A stretch of DNA of 54,355 bases from Candidatus Heimdallarchaeota archaeon LC_2 (GTDB lineage: Archaea > Asgardarchaeota > Heimdallarchaeia > Heimdallarchaeales > Kariarchaeaceae), in the NCBI GenBank assembly GCA_001940725.1, contig MDVR01000045.1:1-54355 (forward strand), given 5' to 3'. This document shows, piece after piece, positions 37,803 through 47,230 of this stretch. The notes below the pieces were generated by a model. That model was given only the letters and a program-made list of their open reading frames with translations, had not been told where the DNA came from and ran no database searches. Position 1 is the first letter of the stretch; every line of letters starts with the position of its first letter. The position numbers and the translations under genes are program-made.

Positions 37803-37930
37803 TGGGATTAGATCAAAAAATAATGAATTATAAATTTATGAATTATTGAGATAACGAATTGAAATTAGATTCATATTCTAAACAGTGATTTGAATTTGTC
37901 CCATTTTCTACCATATTCATACCCACATTA

Positions 37931-38178
37931 TTGCAAAATATTTGCAAAGTTGAAAGTGTCAAACCTGTTTTACCCAGTACAAATCCACCATTTGTTAATG
38001 AAGTGGTCATGTACAGTGGTAATAAAATATTTTATTCATATTCTGGTCAGGAACCTATTCGATGTCAATTTCTACTGGTACTTGTGATGCAACTCGGATC
38101 ACCACAACTTCCTCTACAGGTTCAATAACTAATATCCGGTCAAAGTCAAGTGAAGATACCAACATGTCAATGCCATGA
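37931..38178 (+). pseudogene. Possible remnant of a Thr/Ser-rich surface protein
   Basis: Two overlapping frames carry sense: VKPVLPSTNPPFVNEVVMYS (frame from 37931) and then, from 38062, STGTCDATRITTTSSTGS. The second resembles the Thr-rich stalk of surface proteins in this window. Probably a frameshifted relic; low confidence. Confidence 0.3.
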
Positions 38179-38190
38179 CTTTTCAATTAC

Positions 38191-38848
38191 CTAATTTGGT
38201 TGATTATTTTGGTATTCAACACCCCTTCCACAGATACAATATTTATCTTTCAACCGTGCTGATTGGTAGCAATATTGACGTACATCCTTGTTTAATAATT
38301 CAGAGTAAACCATAGAATTTTCCTGCTCTTGTTTAATTAGTTTATCCGCTTGACTTTCATATATTTTACCAAAATATCTTCGTGGGTCTGATTTAATACC
38401 ATTTTTAGAGATCGTAAAAATGAAAACATCTATTAAGGCAACAACCAAAATTATTAATCCAAGTATCGTAACAAGTTTCGAAACTTCCTTTGAAGAAATA
38501 AGTGCGGAAACAAACAAAGAATATTGCAAGACTCGCTAGTAGGTATTTCTTGGGATACTTATCATTTTTTCTACATTCTAATGAACATTAATGTCGTGGT
38601 GAATTACCGGTCGTTCGAAAAGTATACCCTTGGTCCAGGCTGAAATGTCCAACGGCAGGTTTGTTACAAATATCACAGGGGATATAATTATGATCGGGTG
38701 TTTGTGTATCAATGATTATTTTTTGTTTAACTGCAGCTCTAGGTATTCTTTCATTAGGTAATTTACTTGGTAAAGACTTCAAAAACAGTAAGAATACAAC
38801 TAATACTACCAGACCGATTATAAAATTAATTTCTACCATTGATTTCAA
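38191..38848 (-). pseudogene. Broken zinc-finger membrane protein with C-terminal DKYCxCG motif
   Basis: Reading from ATG 38848: a membrane helix, then the finger half CDICNKPAVGHF and ...NSPRH, an in-frame TAA at 38588-38590, and directly after it CSLECRKNDKYPKKY, which completes the finger (YCSxECR in relatives; TAA in place of TAT/TAC). A one-base frameshift near 38510-38529 follows, then membrane helices and the C-terminal YCYQSARLKDKYCICGRGVEY. Two lesions mean decay. The extra N-terminal helix distinguishes it from the 28222 member. Confidence 0.82.
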
Positions 38849-38981
38849 ATCCTATAAAATAATTGATTAAGATCTACCATGGGATCTATCAAATTTAAGT
38901 GCAGATGGTATATTCTATATTTTCGTAAATATTTTACTGTAAGGAGTATATTCGACAATTAATAAGCCTACATGGAATTGC

Positions 38982-39547
38982 TCAATCTCTCAGCTTCGTA
39001 GTTTCACATCCAATCTTCTCAGTATTATCATTATAAGAAAAATGGGCAATAGAATTAACTATAATAAATGAGGCAGATTTTTCATTAGTATTATCTATTA
39101 GAAGCTCAGAAATTTCTGTGTTTCCTGGTTGACGAGTAATTATTTTATTTCCATCAATGTCTAATATCATAACTGTATATGACATCAATTTAAATTCCAT
39201 AGATATGAAAGCTAATTATAAAGGCTGTAATTTTGTTTACGAAATAGTGTTGGCATGACAAGTAAACCCGAGTCAACCCGATAATAGTAGATATCACTAT
39301 CCAATCCTGACGAAATAGTAAAAGTAAATGTAGTTTTGTTTATGCTGTATGAAATGGAGTTGGAACCGATATTTGTGGGATTGTCTACCCATTCACTCCA
39401 ATAATTCCAGTCAGAATTTATGAAAAAGCTTCCAATCCTCATCAATGAATGGTTAACATTTTGATTATTTTTTATTGTAACATTTGCATTCAAATAGTTT
39501 GATTCCCCCTGCTACTACTGCAATAAGCGAGATTATAGAATGATCAT
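38982..39547 (-). pseudogene. Decayed secreted protein
   Basis: Three frames carry consecutive sense on the minus strand. An ATG at 39547 is one base out of frame with a signal-like IISLIAVVAGGIKLF; a second shift leads to the frame 39493-39212 (IGSFFINSDWNYWSEW, FTFTISSGLDSDIYYY), and a third to 39200-38982 (TVMILDIDGNKIITRQPG). Each alone is a plausible short protein, but together they suggest a fragmented surface protein. Confidence 0.45.
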
Positions 39548-39894
39548 AAATTTTCTTTTCTAGCTGAATGGTTTTTGTTTTTTTATTATAGTTTTATTAT
39601 AATTTAAGTAGAGATGACAATTACTGTATTTTCGTTCATTATTGCGATAATAAAAATAAATTTATTTTCATTAAGATTTAAGGAATTGAGTACCCTCTAT
39701 GGTAGTTTATTTAGAATAATTACAATTATTTTGATTGTAAGAAAATCGAACTTCAGACACTCTTATTAATCAATTTGATAGAAGATAGCTAATGAATTAT
39801 CTTTTTATATTATTAATTCTAAAATTTTCAAAATTACGTCAATTCAAAGGCTGTTGTTGATTCCCATCAGCAATCCATTGCCAATGAGTTTCAC
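39548..39894. other. Intergenic region
   Basis: About 350 bp of AT-rich sequence with poly-T and TATA-like tracts (39580-39600). No gene or repeat recognised before the promoter at 39895. Confidence 0.4.
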
Positions 39895-39904
39895 TTTATA
39901 TAAT
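39895..39904 (+). promoter_or_regulatory. TATA box deciding the TTG start at 39926
   Basis: TTTATATAAT begins 31 nt before TTG 39926. The paralogue has TTTAAATAAT (40763-40772) about 31 nt before its ATG at 40795, and the two proteins align from exactly these starts (ITANKSQVYC and IAVSKSQVYC). Confidence 0.65.
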
Positions 39905-39925
39905 ATGAAAATCCGGGGACTTTTA

Positions 39926-40648
39926 TTGATAACAGCTAATAAGTCTCAAGTTTATTGTGATGCTTGTAAGACTTCATATTGGCTTGAATTCTCAATGAAC
40001 ATTAAACTATCAACTTCGGGTGTAATGCGTAAAAGCCTGATACATTATGATCACGTGTTGATTGTTGATATCGATAATGATGGTGTTGTAAGAAAATCAT
40101 TCACGGTCCCCCTTGAACACGACCCCATGATCTCATTGATTGATGATGTTGCTCAAGGTTTTCATTATATCAATGGAGAGCCCGGAAAACCTATTGTAAT
40201 CGATTGTTATACCTCAAATCAGCAATTGGTCAAATTTATACAAAACATCATGACTAAAACCTTTGAACATGCCACTACAAACCGTATAGATGATAAATTC
40301 AAATTTACAATTTCTACATTTGGTCACCGTACCATATTGTATTCTACTCGAATAAATTTTGCTGTTAGTCCCTATGCAGAACCCGATTTTGGCGATTTAG
40401 AGGATTCTGTAAAAGGCATAATTCTTGATACAGACGAAATTGAAAAGAAAGAGCTTGACGTCGAAGAGATACTGAGACCGTACTCCTGGGTCGTTATTAT
40501 ACTTCCTTTAGCAAAGAAAGAGGGATATTTTAACATTTTCTCACCATATCTTATTGAGAACAAGATCCCCTTCTTTCTTGATTCACTGAGTAACCAGACG
40601 CTCAAGAATATGTTTGACTTTATTTTTGCGACAACCCTTGAAAATTGA
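39926..40648 (+). CDS. CxxC-containing protein of unknown function, tandem paralogue 1
   Basis: 240 residues from TTG 39926, chosen by promoter position and alignment with the paralogue; ATGs at 39884 and 39905 lie in or just after the TATA box. N-terminal knuckle SQVYCDACKTSYWLEF, an alpha/beta core (VLIVDIDNDGVVRKS, PIVIDCYTSNQQLVKFIQ), and a C-terminal part ending KKEGYFNIFSPYLIENKIPF and FDFIFATTLEN. No membrane helix. A single CxxC gives at most half a zinc site, unless the protein dimerises. Unknown family. Confidence 0.7.
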   Translation: MITANKSQVYCDACKTSYWLEFSMNIKLSTSGVMRKSLIHYDHVLIVDIDNDGVVRKSFTVPLEHDPMISLIDDVAQGFHYINGEPGKPIVIDCYTSNQQLVKFIQNIMTKTFEHATTNRIDDKFKFTISTFGHRTILYSTRINFAVSPYAEPDFGDLEDSVKGIILDTDEIEKKELDVEEILRPYSWVVIILPLAKKEGYFNIFSPYLIENKIPFFLDSLSNQTLKNMFDFIFATTLEN

Positions 40649-40794
40649 TTTTAGTAGAATATCCGCTAATATATCAATGCAGCAATAATCAGTTAAGAGC
40701 GCTTCTGGACATTAAACGTTGAAGCAATAGCATTTTTTCTAGTTGTTACACTCATCTTTTATTTTAAATAATATAAACAGTAAAAAGATATTAC

Positions 40795-41511
40795 ATGATA
40801 GCTGTAAGTAAATCTCAAGTTTATTGTGAGGAATGTGGGCGATCATATTGGCTCGAATTTGCAGATGAAAGCACTTCAAACGGCATTTTTCAGAAAAGCT
40901 TGATACACAATGATTATGTGTTAATTGTAGATATTGATCATAATGGTGTGGTAAGGAAGTCCAAATCCATTTCGATTGAACATGATCCAATGGCTTCATT
41001 AATTGATGATGTTGCCCAAGCTTTTCATTATGTCAATGGGGAACCTGGGGAACCTATTGTAATTGATTGTTACACCTCAAATTCACAATTTGTTAAGTTC
41101 ATTCAAAGTATTATTATGAAAATGTTTGAACAGGCCACTACAAACCATGTAGAAGATAAATTTAGTTTTTCGGTAAGTACCTTTAAACAGCGGACTAGTT
41201 TACACTCTGAGCGTTTACACCTATCTGTGAGCCCTTACATTAAAAACAATTCAATTAATATAAAAGATCCTACAAAAGGTATTATTCTTGATATTATGGA
41301 GGCTGAACAGAATAAACTTGATATTGAAAAAACTTTGGAGGATTATTCATGGGCAGCTGTAATAGTTCCAAAATCAAAGAAGGAGGGGTATTTTCACGCT
41401 TTGTCATCTTATTTTAAAGAGAAGGAAACACCTTTCTTTATCGAATCTCTCAGTAATAACTCTCTCAAAGAATTATTTGATTTCATATTCGCTATAACCC
41501 TTGAAAATTAA
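40795..41511 (+). CDS. CxxC-containing protein of unknown function, tandem paralogue 2
   Basis: 238 residues. Shares with paralogue 1 the knuckle SQVYCEECGRSYWLEF, the core VLIVDIDHNGVVRKS, LIDDVAQAFHYVNGEPGE, IVIDCYTSN and the ending FDFIFAITLEN. The middle is most conserved, the segment about 145-185 least. Purely cytoplasmic by composition. Two kept copies argue for a useful but unknown role. Confidence 0.75.
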   Translation: MIAVSKSQVYCEECGRSYWLEFADESTSNGIFQKSLIHNDYVLIVDIDHNGVVRKSKSISIEHDPMASLIDDVAQAFHYVNGEPGEPIVIDCYTSNSQFVKFIQSIIMKMFEQATTNHVEDKFSFSVSTFKQRTSLHSERLHLSVSPYIKNNSINIKDPTKGIILDIMEAEQNKLDIEKTLEDYSWAAVIVPKSKKEGYFHALSSYFKEKETPFFIESLSNNSLKELFDFIFAITLEN

Positions 41512-41944
41512 TATTTTCTGCAAAAATTATTATAATTATATTTCACAAACAGGTATTTGAGGTCATGATAATGCTACTTATTACATATGTCATTATTTAC
41601 TCAGATATTTCAGCATTTTTTTGAGAGTACTCTGAAAATGAGAGAGTGTTTTCAGTTTATATACTACTAATTTAATATATTATTTGTTAATGGGATGAGG
41701 GATTTATCTCGGTAACAAAAACCAACTCAATGGGGGGCTGGGAGCGGTCGTGTTGGTTTGCGTTCTCTGTGGGGGGAACGGGGGGAAACAGCTCTGTGAT
41801 AAGGAAAAGAAAAAATGGGGGACATATTTTCTTTTCCACTTTTATCACTTAAACTACTTTACTACCCTCTATCTTAGCAAAATATCAATGGTACAAGGAT
41901 TAATTTTCATTCACCTGACCCGGCTCTCATTTAGTTTTCAGTTT
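41512..41944. other. Intergenic region with palindrome, hairpin and G-rich patch
   Basis: A 10-bp palindrome AGAGTACTCT (41624-41633) is followed by an inverted repeat CTGAAAA/TTTTCAG (41632-41638 and 41649-41655). At 41732-41785 four or more G runs (GGGGGG, GGG, GGGGGG, GGGGGG) occur within 54 bases, striking in such AT-rich DNA and able in principle to form a G-quadruplex. No gene is supported. Confidence 0.55.
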
Positions 41945-42699
41945 TGAAGAATATATAACATATTTTGGTTTGGCCAGATATACCCTGGTGCATTATCAAC
42001 CAAGCACTTACAAGGAATACTTAGATCGTACTTAACCCGGGATGATTCATAGCGAAATTTTCCTTGTTTAACATTCATTTGAGTATACTAAACAGACAAA
42101 AAATGGTCAAGTTATACCAGTTTGCCATACCTGTTGACATTTCTTACTAACTTGACACATAACATACTGACAATAACTCCAATGTTTCATGATCATTTTA
42201 GTACGTACATTTACTAGTAACATTAGAAAACGAGTGCTTCACGTTCAGCAACCCTATATCTGATGTCACCATCGCTTCATCTTTTTTCTTCTTACACAAA
42301 AAAGGATCTGTAGAAATAGGTTCTGTTCATAATGAACGATGCGTCCTTCTGCTTCTCACCCTACAGGGGTCAACAAAGACAGCGTTTCCGTGATCTTTAA
42401 CTACTGGCAGACCATTTTCAGTCCGTAGACTGAGGACCAGCATTCCTGTTATATTGTTTTACCAAAAACAGGGTAGGACAATCAACATGATGTTTCGGTA
42501 CGTTTCTCACTTTTCCATACTTCTTCTTTAAAGAAGAAATGACAGGTAGATGCTTACCTAGTCCTCTTACTCCTTTAATTCTAAAGGATGTAAGTTGAAT
42601 AACGGCAATCTTTTGATTGCAACTACCATAATTTGTCATCCTGGTATTTAAAGTACTGAAAATGATAATTAGTAGATAGTTTATTATTTGCCCATACAT
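41945..42699 (-). mobile_element. Decayed transposase remnant, copy A
   Basis: Minus-strand relic. From 42699 an open stretch reads IKGVRGLGKHLPVISSLKK, VPKHHVDCPTLFLVKQYNRN; after a frame change NGLPVVKDHGNAVFVDPCRV with RSRRTHR, then DGDIRYRVAERE, and further fragments (CKCLVDNAPGYIWPNQN) to about 41945. The same segments recur inverted at 53967-54355. Two copies, an acidic-residue pattern (KDHGN, VDPCR) and decay fit a DDE transposase, but I cannot assign an IS family. Terminal repeats were not found. Confidence 0.7.
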
Positions 42700-42881
42700 C
42701 TACCTCCATGCACTTATGGTCTTGTTAAATATTTAATAAATTCTTTTTATGTAACTTATTAAGTGATAATGACGTTTCAATTGTAGTTGATAAAAGATGC
42801 ATTAAAAGGTAAGCTTAATTAATTTTGTCAATATTTATATACTCTTTATAAGTCTCTAATTTCTTATATTTTGATTAAATT

Positions 42882-43019
42882 AAAGAAAGGTATTATAACT
42901 GGTACGATAAAAGGTATTACTGAATTATAGTGTGGTGTGGAATAAAAGGTAATTTAAAAGGTATTTTAAAAGGTATCTTAAAATACATAGTTGCAACTGA
43001 TCCATTCTGGGTTATTTAG
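42882..43019 (+). repeat. Iterated AAAAGGTATT motif with possible KGI-repeat peptide
   Basis: AAAGGTAT-type words recur at about 42886, 42909, 42944, 42956 and 42968 (also 42805). Spacing is often a multiple of three, and frames read KGIITGTIKGITE then, after a shift, from GTG 42930 to TAG 43019, GIKGNLKGILKGILKYIV. It could be an amphipathic repeat peptide, a relic, or an iterated DNA-binding site. Not resolved. Confidence 0.4.
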
Positions 43020-43056
43020 TTAGGTATTTTACTTCATTTAGTTATGTGAATTTGTA

Positions 43057-43251
43057 TTATACTCCCCGGGGAACACAATTTGGGCATACACGAATTACTT
43101 TTGTCAGAACTCCATGTATTGTCTCTTCTTTGGAAGGTAAATATCTAGCCTCTTTGGAACAGACGATCCTACTACAAAAGTAGCAAGGGTTGGTGTGTAT
43201 ACTCTTTTCACCACAAAATTCACATAGCATAATTTGATCTGCTAATGCCAT
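43057..43251 (-). CDS. Small FYVE-like zinc-finger protein
   Basis: 64 residues. Cysteines C10, C13, C23, C26, C31, C56 and C59: MLCEFCGEKS, PCYFCSRIVC and VIRVCPNC. The order C-x2-C, C-x2-C-x4-C, then RVCxxC matches the FYVE cross-brace layout, including the RVC end, but the sixth FYVE cysteine is replaced (SKE instead of xxC) and the basic RRHHC lipid-binding motif is absent. H46 or H19 might supply the eighth ligand. A general two-zinc finger is the conservative reading. No neighbour suggests a pathway. Confidence 0.7.
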   Translation of the reverse strand: MALADQIMLCEFCGEKSIHTNPCYFCSRIVCSKEARYLPSKEETIHGVLTKVIRVCPNCVPRGV

Positions 43252-43361
43252 ATGTATTCTTCTTGCCTTACAATACGTGACACATCAATTTAAAGATATC
43301 ATTGGACAGTATGAATTTTCGACAAATTTCATTTGATCAAAAATAGTTAAAGTGTAGGTGT

Positions 43362-43375
43362 CCGGGATTGCCCGG
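43362..43375. terminator. Short GC-rich hairpin downstream of the LysE gene
   Basis: CCGGGATTGCCCGG folds into a 5-bp GC stem with a 4-nt loop, 19 bp beyond the LysE stop on the minus strand. There is no long U tract after it, so a terminator role is only possible. Confidence 0.3.
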
Positions 43376-43393
43376 TCTAGAATGAATTGATTT

Positions 43394-44119
43394 TTAGAAC
43401 ACTTCAAACAACTTATTGATGAGGCCTAATGGTTTATTATTAAATAATATCCACATTCCATCGATAAATATACTTAGTGCAAATAGTAGAATTACTCCAG
43501 CACTAACTTTGGTGATATTGTCCAACATCTTATCAGATGCTACTTCTTGAGATATTAACAGAGAAATATTAATAAGTAATACCCATACAAAAATTCCTAC
43601 TAAGAACATAAGAGTAACAAAAAATCTATCAGAAAATGTTTCAATTGGTATATCTGATCCTAATATTACTGGCCCGAAAGATATCCACCACAGATACGAC
43701 CAGGGTGAAGTAACTACAATTACGAAACCTAATCCATATTGTTTTCTATTTTGTTTAAATGTTATTTGTTCAGATCCCAACATCTTATCTTCATCTAAGA
43801 ATTTTGTTGTATCAGTTTTTGATTTGAGGGCACTCAATCCAATATATCCTAATAATCCAGCATTTCCAAAAAATAAAACCGCTGCAATAATTTTATTTTC
43901 TAAAATAGAAGAAAGGACCTCAGAACCAACAAATAATACACTCATGGAAACGATAAAATCACCGGTCATGGCACCAATACCTGTTATCATACCAAGGACC
44001 CATCCCTTTTTCTTAGCAATACCTTGTTTGATCATTTCCATATTTACAGGTCCAAGTGGAAGAGCAAGGGAAAATCCAAGACTTGCAAGAAATAACAAGT
44101 TACTTACTGTAAATGCCAT
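43394..44119 (-). CDS. LysE/RhtB-family exporter
   Basis: 241 residues. LysE superfamily: the first helix ends SLALPLGPVNMEMIKQGIAKKKGW, followed by GMITGIGAMTGDF; later FVIVVTSPWSYLWWISFGP corresponds to the conserved NP(K) region. Six membrane helices in all. The family exports amino acids or related solutes; substrate unknown here. Stand-alone gene. Confidence 0.88.
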   Translation of the reverse strand: MAFTVSNLLFLASLGFSLALPLGPVNMEMIKQGIAKKKGWVLGMITGIGAMTGDFIVSMSVLFVGSEVLSSILENKIIAAVLFFGNAGLLGYIGLSALKSKTDTTKFLDEDKMLGSEQITFKQNRKQYGLGFVIVVTSPWSYLWWISFGPVILGSDIPIETFSDRFFVTLMFLVGIFVWVLLINISLLISQEVASDKMLDNITKVSAGVILLFALSIFIDGMWILFNNKPLGLINKLFEVF

Positions 44120-44201
44120 CAGATAAAATATAATTCACTCATGTATTGATTAAGTTTGTAGTTAGTCTCAATAAGATTACAGATAGATTGTAAAAAAAAA
44201 A

Positions 44202-45605
44202 TTAATCTTTTGTGTGAGCGATACTTGAGAAATTAAATTTTTCTAGATGCATACTGGGACATGTGGATAAATAATACATCCTTCTATCTTTGCTAAGACT
44301 GATAATATTGTCTTGACCAAATGCATTTACAAAACTTTCAGTATATCGAAGATTTCTTACTGCACCTTGAATTTCTCCATCTTTCACATGGTATAATCCA
44401 TTACGCGTGAGCCCAGTTAATCCACCTTCTCTTCGCAAAGTAAATCGATTATACCAGAAATTCTTTACATATAATCCATCTTTCATCTCAGATATTTGAT
44501 CTTCTAGGGTCTTATCTCCTCCAGAAACAGATCCTGACATAGGAATAAATGCAGCTCCCCATGGCATAGTTAAACTAGTTCCATTTGCTAGGTTTTTATC
44601 ATCAAGATATTTAGATGCATAGAATGAATTGTAAGCAACAAATTTTAGTACGCCTTTTTCGATAAATTGTTGATTTTCAGTAGGAATACCTTCCCGATCA
44701 AAACCAGCAACATTAGTAACATTTGCTGGATCCCTTGGTGCATTTTCGATATTAAATTTTTCATCAAATATTTGATCACCCAACCTGTCAGAAGTATAGG
44801 AATTTGATTCATGAAAACTAATTGAATCTGCACTAAATAATACATAGGTAACTAAATCAGCAACTGCTTGTGTTCCCAATAGTACTTCGTACCCTTTTGC
44901 TTCAAGTGTTTTTACATTTACTGTATCTACAGCTGTTTTAGTAGCCTCTTTGGATAATTGTGAATAATCAGGTTTTTCTAGTCGCCAAAATAGTTCTTCT
45001 TGTCCATATCCCCTTTGATCAGGTTCACCAGTAATCGCATTCACTTTAAAATAATTTGTGTGAGATGAATCAATTGTATCTACTCCTTCTGTAGAAATAA
45101 TTCTTGTAAAAGATCGATTTTCTGCAGCAGTTCCTGCAAGGATTACATTTTTATCAATTTCTTCAGCAGCGTTTACTGTCTCTATTATAACATCAGCTCT
45201 CTCTTCAATAGACCAATTTATTCCTGAAAGATCAATTGCATTACCTGATTTTAAAGATGGCAATCCTTGAAAGAAACTAATTTCAGGAGTGCTATTTGTA
45301 TTTTTTATGGTTTCTTTGACAAGTGATTCTAATCCTTCTTGATTTATCATACTAGACGAGACGTCTGCAACTTGTTTTCCTTTTACAAGTTTTAAATTAA
45401 AATTAATAGTGTTAAGGTCAGTATGTTGGGTTACTTGGGACCTTGCATATCTGGTAGTACCTTCCACTGTGAAATATGCACTTGCTTGCACATCATAACC
45501 CTGTTTCTTAGCTTCGCTCAACAACCAATTTAATGATGTATCAATAAATTCGAAGGGATCACCGTGTTCTTCCTTGTTAAATAGTGTTTTTGGATTATAA
45601 CTCAT
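44202..45605 (-). CDS. TldE/PmbA-type metalloprotease subunit
   Basis: 467 residues. TldD/PmbA family without an HExxH motif, so the non-catalytic TldE/PmbA-type partner. Landmarks: TRYARSQVTQHT near the start (exposed N-domain), FNIENAPRDPANV, FDREGIPTENQQFIEKGVL and GLTGLTRNGLYHVKDGEI. Its ATG overlaps the TldD stop by 4 bp (ATGA), so the pair is translationally coupled, as TldD-TldE act as a heterodimeric peptidase. Confidence 0.93.
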   Translation of the reverse strand: MSYNPKTLFNKEEHGDPFEFIDTSLNWLLSEAKKQGYDVQASAYFTVEGTTRYARSQVTQHTDLNTINFNLKLVKGKQVADVSSSMINQEGLESLVKETIKNTNSTPEISFFQGLPSLKSGNAIDLSGINWSIEERADVIIETVNAAEEIDKNVILAGTAAENRSFTRIISTEGVDTIDSSHTNYFKVNAITGEPDQRGYGQEELFWRLEKPDYSQLSKEATKTAVDTVNVKTLEAKGYEVLLGTQAVADLVTYVLFSADSISFHESNSYTSDRLGDQIFDEKFNIENAPRDPANVTNVAGFDREGIPTENQQFIEKGVLKFVAYNSFYASKYLDDKNLANGTSLTMPWGAAFIPMSGSVSGGDKTLEDQISEMKDGLYVKNFWYNRFTLRREGGLTGLTRNGLYHVKDGEIQGAVRNLRYTESFVNAFGQDNIISLSKDRRMYYLSTCPSMHLEKFNFSSIAHTKD

Positions 45606-47083
45606 TGTTGCACTACTCCTATACGCACATTTTCAAACCGGGTTGGGGATGCGCCGTGACCGGTATACATGACTTGACTGGGCTCTCCTTTCCCACAATT
45701 GGGCGTTCCGTACATCTTGAATGACTCATCATTACATACTGCAGATACGCTATTCCAGAATTTAGGAGTAATACCAGTATAACTTGGATTTTTTACAAGT
45801 CCAGTAATCTCTCCATTCTCAATTCTCCAACCAATCTCTGTACCGAATTGAAAACTTAATCTTAGATCGTCAATTGACCAGCTAACATTAGTATCCATCA
45901 TGTAACCATCTTTGGTATCTTCAATTAACTCCTCGTATCTCCAATCACCTGTTTTAAGATTAATATTAGTCATTCTGATCAAAGGCATTCGATCATAACC
46001 AGTAGCTCTAGCGGACCCAGATGAACGTTTCCACCCTTGTAAACCCGCAGTTTCGCGTGAACTCATATATCCGGTTAGGGTCCCATTTTCAACAAGTGTA
46101 GTTTTTTGTGCTTTTACTCCTTCATGATCATAAAAGAATGTACCTAATCCTCCTGGGTGGGTAGCATCGGCATATATTGTTACCAATTCATTGCCAAATT
46201 GTAATTTGTTCATTAAATGTGGTTTGATAAACGAAGTTCCTGCAAAAGCAGCTTCATAATCATAAGCTCTATCCATTTCAAATCCATGTCCATTTTCATG
46301 AAGTTGAAGCATTAATTGACCTGGTTTAATAATAATTGTAGCATCATTTTTTGCTGGACATTGTTTTGCTTCTAACAGTCCCAAAGCTTCTTTTGTTACT
46401 TGAGGTGCGTTATTAACAAGATCCATACTTTCGAAATATTCGTAACCTGCAGTTGATAAATCACCTCTCATTCCACCGGGATATCCTCTTAGTTGAGTGT
46501 CCCTTCCTTCTACAGCTAAGACATTAATACCTCCACCTGTTACAGCAATAGTTTGATCAATTTTTGTTCCTTGACTTGTCCACAAAACCATGTAGTCTTT
46601 CCAGTGGGTATAGGTGGCAGTTCTGGCTTTGATTCGTGGATCATCATTGTTAAGTGCTTGACAAGCTTCTATTAAATGTTGAATTGTCTCTGAAGATTCA
46701 ATGTGATCAGGATCTTTTACCATATGAGTAACAACTTTATCATTGTATACTTCCTCTTCGACAAGTTCTATTCCATTTCTCATAGTTTTTCCAGAAGCCT
46801 TTGCTACCCTAATAGCTCTCTTTACAGTTTTTTCAATACTTTCTTTTGTTAGAATATTTGTTGCCGCAAACCCGTATCCACCATCAACTAAGGTTTTAAT
46901 ACCAATTCCTTGTTCTTTTGATTGGGAATTTGTCTCGACGGTTTCATTCTTAACAACCAGCAATTTTGAGGCCCTTAGCATCCATTTAACATCTGCATAT
47001 TGAACGCCTGTTGAATGAGCCTTCTCTAGAGCATAATTCATGAGATCATTATCGATTTTGGTCACAACCTTATCGAATTTCAT
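45602..47083 (-). CDS. tldD: TldD-type zinc metalloprotease subunit
   Basis: 493 residues. Carries the zinc motif LQLHENGHGFEMDRA (HENGH, about 260-265) and the later family segments GTFFYDHEGVKAQKTTLVEN, GTLTGYMSSRET and GIVKNPSYTG-like GLVKNPSYTG. TldD cuts unfolded or small peptides inside a TldD-TldE complex; in bacteria it matures peptide antibiotics and antitoxins. It is the first gene of the two-gene operon. Confidence 0.94.
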   Translation of the reverse strand: MKFDKVVTKIDNDLMNYALEKAHSTGVQYADVKWMLRASKLLVVKNETVETNSQSKEQGIGIKTLVDGGYGFAATNILTKESIEKTVKRAIRVAKASGKTMRNGIELVEEEVYNDKVVTHMVKDPDHIESSETIQHLIEACQALNNDDPRIKARTATYTHWKDYMVLWTSQGTKIDQTIAVTGGGINVLAVEGRDTQLRGYPGGMRGDLSTAGYEYFESMDLVNNAPQVTKEALGLLEAKQCPAKNDATIIIKPGQLMLQLHENGHGFEMDRAYDYEAAFAGTSFIKPHLMNKLQFGNELVTIYADATHPGGLGTFFYDHEGVKAQKTTLVENGTLTGYMSSRETAGLQGWKRSSGSARATGYDRMPLIRMTNINLKTGDWRYEELIEDTKDGYMMDTNVSWSIDDLRLSFQFGTEIGWRIENGEITGLVKNPSYTGITPKFWNSVSAVCNDESFKMYGTPNCGKGEPSQVMYTGHGASPTRFENVRIGVVQQ

Positions 47084-47230
47084 CCTTTGAATATATTTTG
47101 GCGAGGGGTCATTGTTATTTGAAAAAATAAGTTACACGAATTGTTCACTAGTCTTGATCGAAATAAATTGACGAAAGAAAATGGATTCATATATAAATGT
47201 GGAAACCCAATATAAGTAGTTGATATAAAA

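Noticed and set aside
43355..43445. Possible tRNA gene starting at the CCGGGATTGCCCGG hairpin
   Set aside because: The hairpin looks like a tRNA 5' part, but no anticodon arm or TTCGAATC-type T loop follows and the region runs into the LysE gene.
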